From the NCBI GenBank assembly GCA_902799655.1, contig CADCBH010000016.1, positions 1 through 43,704 on the forward strand: a stretch of 43,704 nt of DNA, written 5' to 3'. The notes under the pieces are model-generated. The model saw only the letters and a program-made list of their open reading frames with translations. It had not been told where the DNA came from and did no database searches. Positions 42,210-43,704 of the stretch are shown here, piece after piece. The position numbers and the translations under genes are program-made. This DNA comes from an uncultured Bacteroidales bacterium. GTDB taxonomy: Bacteria > Bacteroidota > Bacteroidia > Bacteroidales > Bacteroidaceae. Each line of letters starts with the position of its first letter. Positions within the stretch are counted from its first letter, which is position 1.

Positions 42210-42467
42210 TTAAATTTCCATGTAAATGTTTAGGTTTTCGTTCAGGTTAAGGTATAAATGTTTTTTAGCGTAAGCGATGTTTTTGCTTTTGACGTTTGTA
42301 ATAACGACAGTTATGTGATGAGGGTTATGACTTAGGCTTAAGAACTCGTTCTTAAAGACAAAGTCATAGCACTTAGCACAAAGCTCTGAAGGAGCTACAA
42401 ACATCAAAAGTGTTTTTCTGGTTTTTGTAAACTTGAAACACGAAACTACGTGTTTTCGCGCGAACAT
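42210..42467 (-). CDS. Doubtful 85-aa frame
   Basis: An open frame rich in Lys, Asn and Leu with two close cysteines (ELCAKC). It has no recognised domain, no ribosome binding site, and lies across several inverted repeats, so it may be a non-coding structured region that happens to be open. It starts 46 bp after the Fic stop codon on the same strand. Confidence 0.2.
   Translation of the reverse strand: MFARKHVVSCFKFTKTRKTLLMFVAPSELCAKCYDFVFKNEFLSLSHNPHHITVVITNVKSKNIAYAKKHLYLNLNENLNIYMEI
42324..42370. repeat. Long two-part hairpin
   Basis: GTTATGACTT (42324-42333) pairs with AAGTCATAGC (42361-42370) and, after a small internal loop, TTAAGAAC (42338-42345) pairs with GTTCTTAA (42348-42355). 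The outer stem includes one T-G pair in the plus strand. No terminal T tract, so it is not a standard terminator. Confidence 0.6.
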
Positions 42468-42512
42468 ATTAATAAATGTGTCTTACCCTGAAAAACCATC
42501 ATCCTTCAGCCA

Positions 42513-43574
42513 TCATCCTTCAGCCCTCGTATATTTCTTCGTAAACGTCCTATTTTTATTCCCGCCATGTGCCTCCAGGTATCCGAACTCCGTTAGCTGG
42601 CGAAGGTAACGCTTGGCGGTAGTGGGAGTAAAGCCGAAGTGAGCGACAATGGCTTCTGTGGTGATTTCTTCCTTATCGGTCACGAAGTCCAAAATATCGA
42701 CCATTTTCTCAGCCAAAGAAGGCTTTATCGACCATTTATCGACCATTTTCTGCTTTAAATCCTGTTTATCGACCATTTCCTCTGATGCAGTTTTTATATA
42801 TTGGTCGATATCTGTTTGCAGGTGTTGACAATGATGGCGGGCCATGCAGTTAAGAAAAACATTGAGGTCCTCATTCTCGCGAGTGTCTATCAGCGCCTGG
42901 ATATATTCAGCCTTGTCTTCTTTGAGCACCTTTGTCGGCAACACATCAAACTCCCATTGCAGCAGGTTCATCAGCAGGCGGCTGGTACGTCCGTTACCAT
43001 CAGCCCAAGGATGGATAGTCACGAGCTCGAAGTGTGCCCAGAAGCTGAGGTCATAGACAGCTGCTACGTCAGTAGGGTCAATGGCTTTTCGACGTTGATT
43101 AAGTTCCTCGCAGAACGCAGCCAAACGTGCTGGCACCTTCTGATATGCCAGATATGACTTCCCGCCCGTACCTGCTGTAACATTTAGTTTGCGTAACTCT
43201 CCCATAGCCGCAGAGAAATCACCACCTATCGAATGATACTCGCTGCCCGTACGAGCCATCACCTTAGACGCCAGAAGTATAAGCCATTCCGTAGTGATAG
43301 GCTCATGATGACGAATCCACTCGCGCCCGTAGTCGTAAGCTGCCTTCAGGTCGAGGTTCATCTGCTGCTCCAGCATAGTGCGCTTGCTGCTGGTGATGCC
43401 TTCGTCGAACAACAGTTGCGCCTCCACCTCTGTCACCGTACTTCCCTCAATGGCCGTAGAGTGCGTGATGATGGAGTAGAGATAGAACTTGTCGAAGTCT
43501 ATCTGATTAGAGATGCCCAGCGCCTTGTGCTGTTGGAGCAACCTCAGCAATCTGTCTTTATTCTCTTTTGTCAT
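42513..43574 (-). CDS. Fic-family protein (AMP transferase-like) with winged-helix C terminus
   Basis: The 353-aa protein has an N-terminal inhibitory motif S-T-A-I-E-G (39-44, matching S/TxxxEG/N of class II Fic proteins), the Fic core and the catalytic loop HPWADGNGRTSR (188-199; the usual Phe is Trp), and a C-terminal winged helix (about 300-353, EITTEAIVAHFGFTPTTAKRYLRQL). Fic enzymes usually transfer AMP to target proteins; self-inhibition by the first motif is known in the family. Between the domains the DNA carries four copies of AAATGGTCGATA, two of them 11 bp apart and read in different frames (MVDK and WSIK). Start ATG 43574; a GTG at 43589 is the alternative. No antitoxin gene is adjacent; target unknown. 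Confidence 0.9.
   Translation of the reverse strand: MTKENKDRLLRLLQQHKALGISNQIDFDKFYLYSIITHSTAIEGSTVTEVEAQLLFDEGITSSKRTMLEQQMNLDLKAAYDYGREWIRHHEPITTEWLILLASKVMARTGSEYHSIGGDFSAAMGELRKLNVTAGTGGKSYLAYQKVPARLAAFCEELNQRRKAIDPTDVAAVYDLSFWAHFELVTIHPWADGNGRTSRLLMNLLQWEFDVLPTKVLKEDKAEYIQALIDTRENEDLNVFLNCMARHHCQHLQTDIDQYIKTASEEMVDKQDLKQKMVDKWSIKPSLAEKMVDILDFVTDKEEITTEAIVAHFGFTPTTAKRYLRQLTEFGYLEAHGGNKNRTFTKKYTRAEG
42695..42778. repeat. AAATGGTCGATA repeats in the Fic gene
   Basis: TATCGACCATTT begins at 42695, 42726, 42737 and 42767 on the plus strand. The 42726/42737 pair is an 11-bp tandem duplication, not a multiple of three, so the two copies are read in different frames in the Fic protein. Confidence 0.9.
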
Positions 43575-43598
43575 ATGTATGTCACTCACCTGTCCCTT

Positions 43599-43688
43599 CT
43601 ATGTTTTGAAGAATTGTGCCGACGCGGGTGTCGATGAACCAAGGAATGCTGCCAGCACCAGCGTGCTGAGTAATGTCTTTTTTGTCAT
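43599..43688 (-). pseudogene. Truncated duplicate of the WG-like gene start
   Basis: The minus strand encodes the same signal peptide as the WG-like protein (MTKKTLLSTLVLAAFLGSS onward to SAQFFK), then one Thr and a stop at 43599-43601, 29 aa in all. The body of the gene is missing. It lies 24 bp before the Fic ATG. Since the copy continues to the window edge it may be a real partial duplication or an assembly artefact. Confidence 0.6.
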
Positions 43689-43704
43689 AGTAATTTAGTT
43701 TTAG
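43606..43704. repeat. 99-bp exact direct repeat, copy B
   Basis: Identical to 41851-41949 and cut by the right edge of the window, so its true length is unknown. Confidence 0.97.

Larger units (their letters stand above)
41950..42512. other. Gene-poor spacer rich in inverted repeats
   Basis: Between the WG-like and Fic genes I see no confident gene. AT-rich overall. It holds the four-helix element at 42021-42147, a short hairpin GATTTC-TTC-GAAATC (42158-42172), a long two-part hairpin (42324-42370), AGCTC-TGAAG-GAGCT (42382-42396) and AAACACG-AAACTA-CGTGTTT (42436-42455). An 85-codon frame on the minus strand (42210-42467) overlaps most of these. Confidence 0.6.

Overview
The window looks like chromosomal DNA of a member of the Bacteroidota, most likely a Prevotellaceae (Prevotella-like) gut or rumen bacterium. 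The reasons are recurrent Bacteroidota-type promoters (a -7 box TAnnTTTG, several with a -33 TTTG 19-20 bp upstream), few Shine-Dalgarno sequences, a short (290 aa) primary sigma factor of the Bacteroidota type, a eukaryote-like glycogen branching enzyme, a DUF5686-like outer-membrane protein, and AddAB-type nuclease genes. No organism name can be proved from the sequence alone.

Layout. (1) 0.2-2.9 kb, minus strand: dapA followed by a partner-switching set (RsbW/SpoIIAB-like kinase, STAS antagonist, membrane-anchored HATPase protein). (2) 3.0-6.8 kb, minus: secreted MORN-repeat protein, YhcH-family protein and glycogen branching enzyme, closed by a terminator. (3) 6.9-12.4 kb: kdsB, a shortened DnaJ/CbpA-like co-chaperone (minus), a secreted 5'-nucleotidase-like phosphoesterase, nudC and a MORN-GH25 lysozyme fusion. 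(4) 12.4-15.6 kb: tRNA-modifying methyltransferase (minus) and a GH3 beta-glycosidase (plus) fired from a divergent promoter region. (5) 15.7-21.9 kb, plus: tightly packed lon-tgt-lptF/G-like permease-DEAD-box helicase. (6) 22.0-30.8 kb, plus: rpoD, a DUF5686-like barrel protein, and addA/addB-like genes with overlapping start and stop codons. (7) 31-33.5 kb, plus: transketolase and rpiB, ending in a terminator shared with the converging galE. (8) 33.5-40.3 kb, minus: engB, ABC-F ATPase, recR, small membrane protein, family-2 glycosyltransferase and GNAT form one overlapping operon; then two identical tRNA-Asp genes with their own promoter and terminator; then a secreted SGNH hydrolase and galE. 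(9) 40.3-43.7 kb, minus: a secreted WG-repeat-like protein, a 579-bp gene-poor and highly structured spacer, a Fic protein, and a 99-bp exact copy of the start of the WG-like gene that runs to the window edge.

Most of the window is housekeeping. The parts that stand out are: a compact four-helix structure at 42021-42147 that looks like an uncharacterised structured RNA or DNA element; a REP/BIME-like palindromic element present near the left edge and again inserted in frame inside the ABC-F gene; a 9-bp CTAG minisatellite in the same ABC-F gene; and a repeat inside the Fic gene with an 11-bp tandem pair read in two reading frames, so a change in copy number would switch off its C-terminal winged helix. 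The exact length of the terminal duplication (99 bp) also equals a common assembler k-mer, so it needs care before any biological reading.
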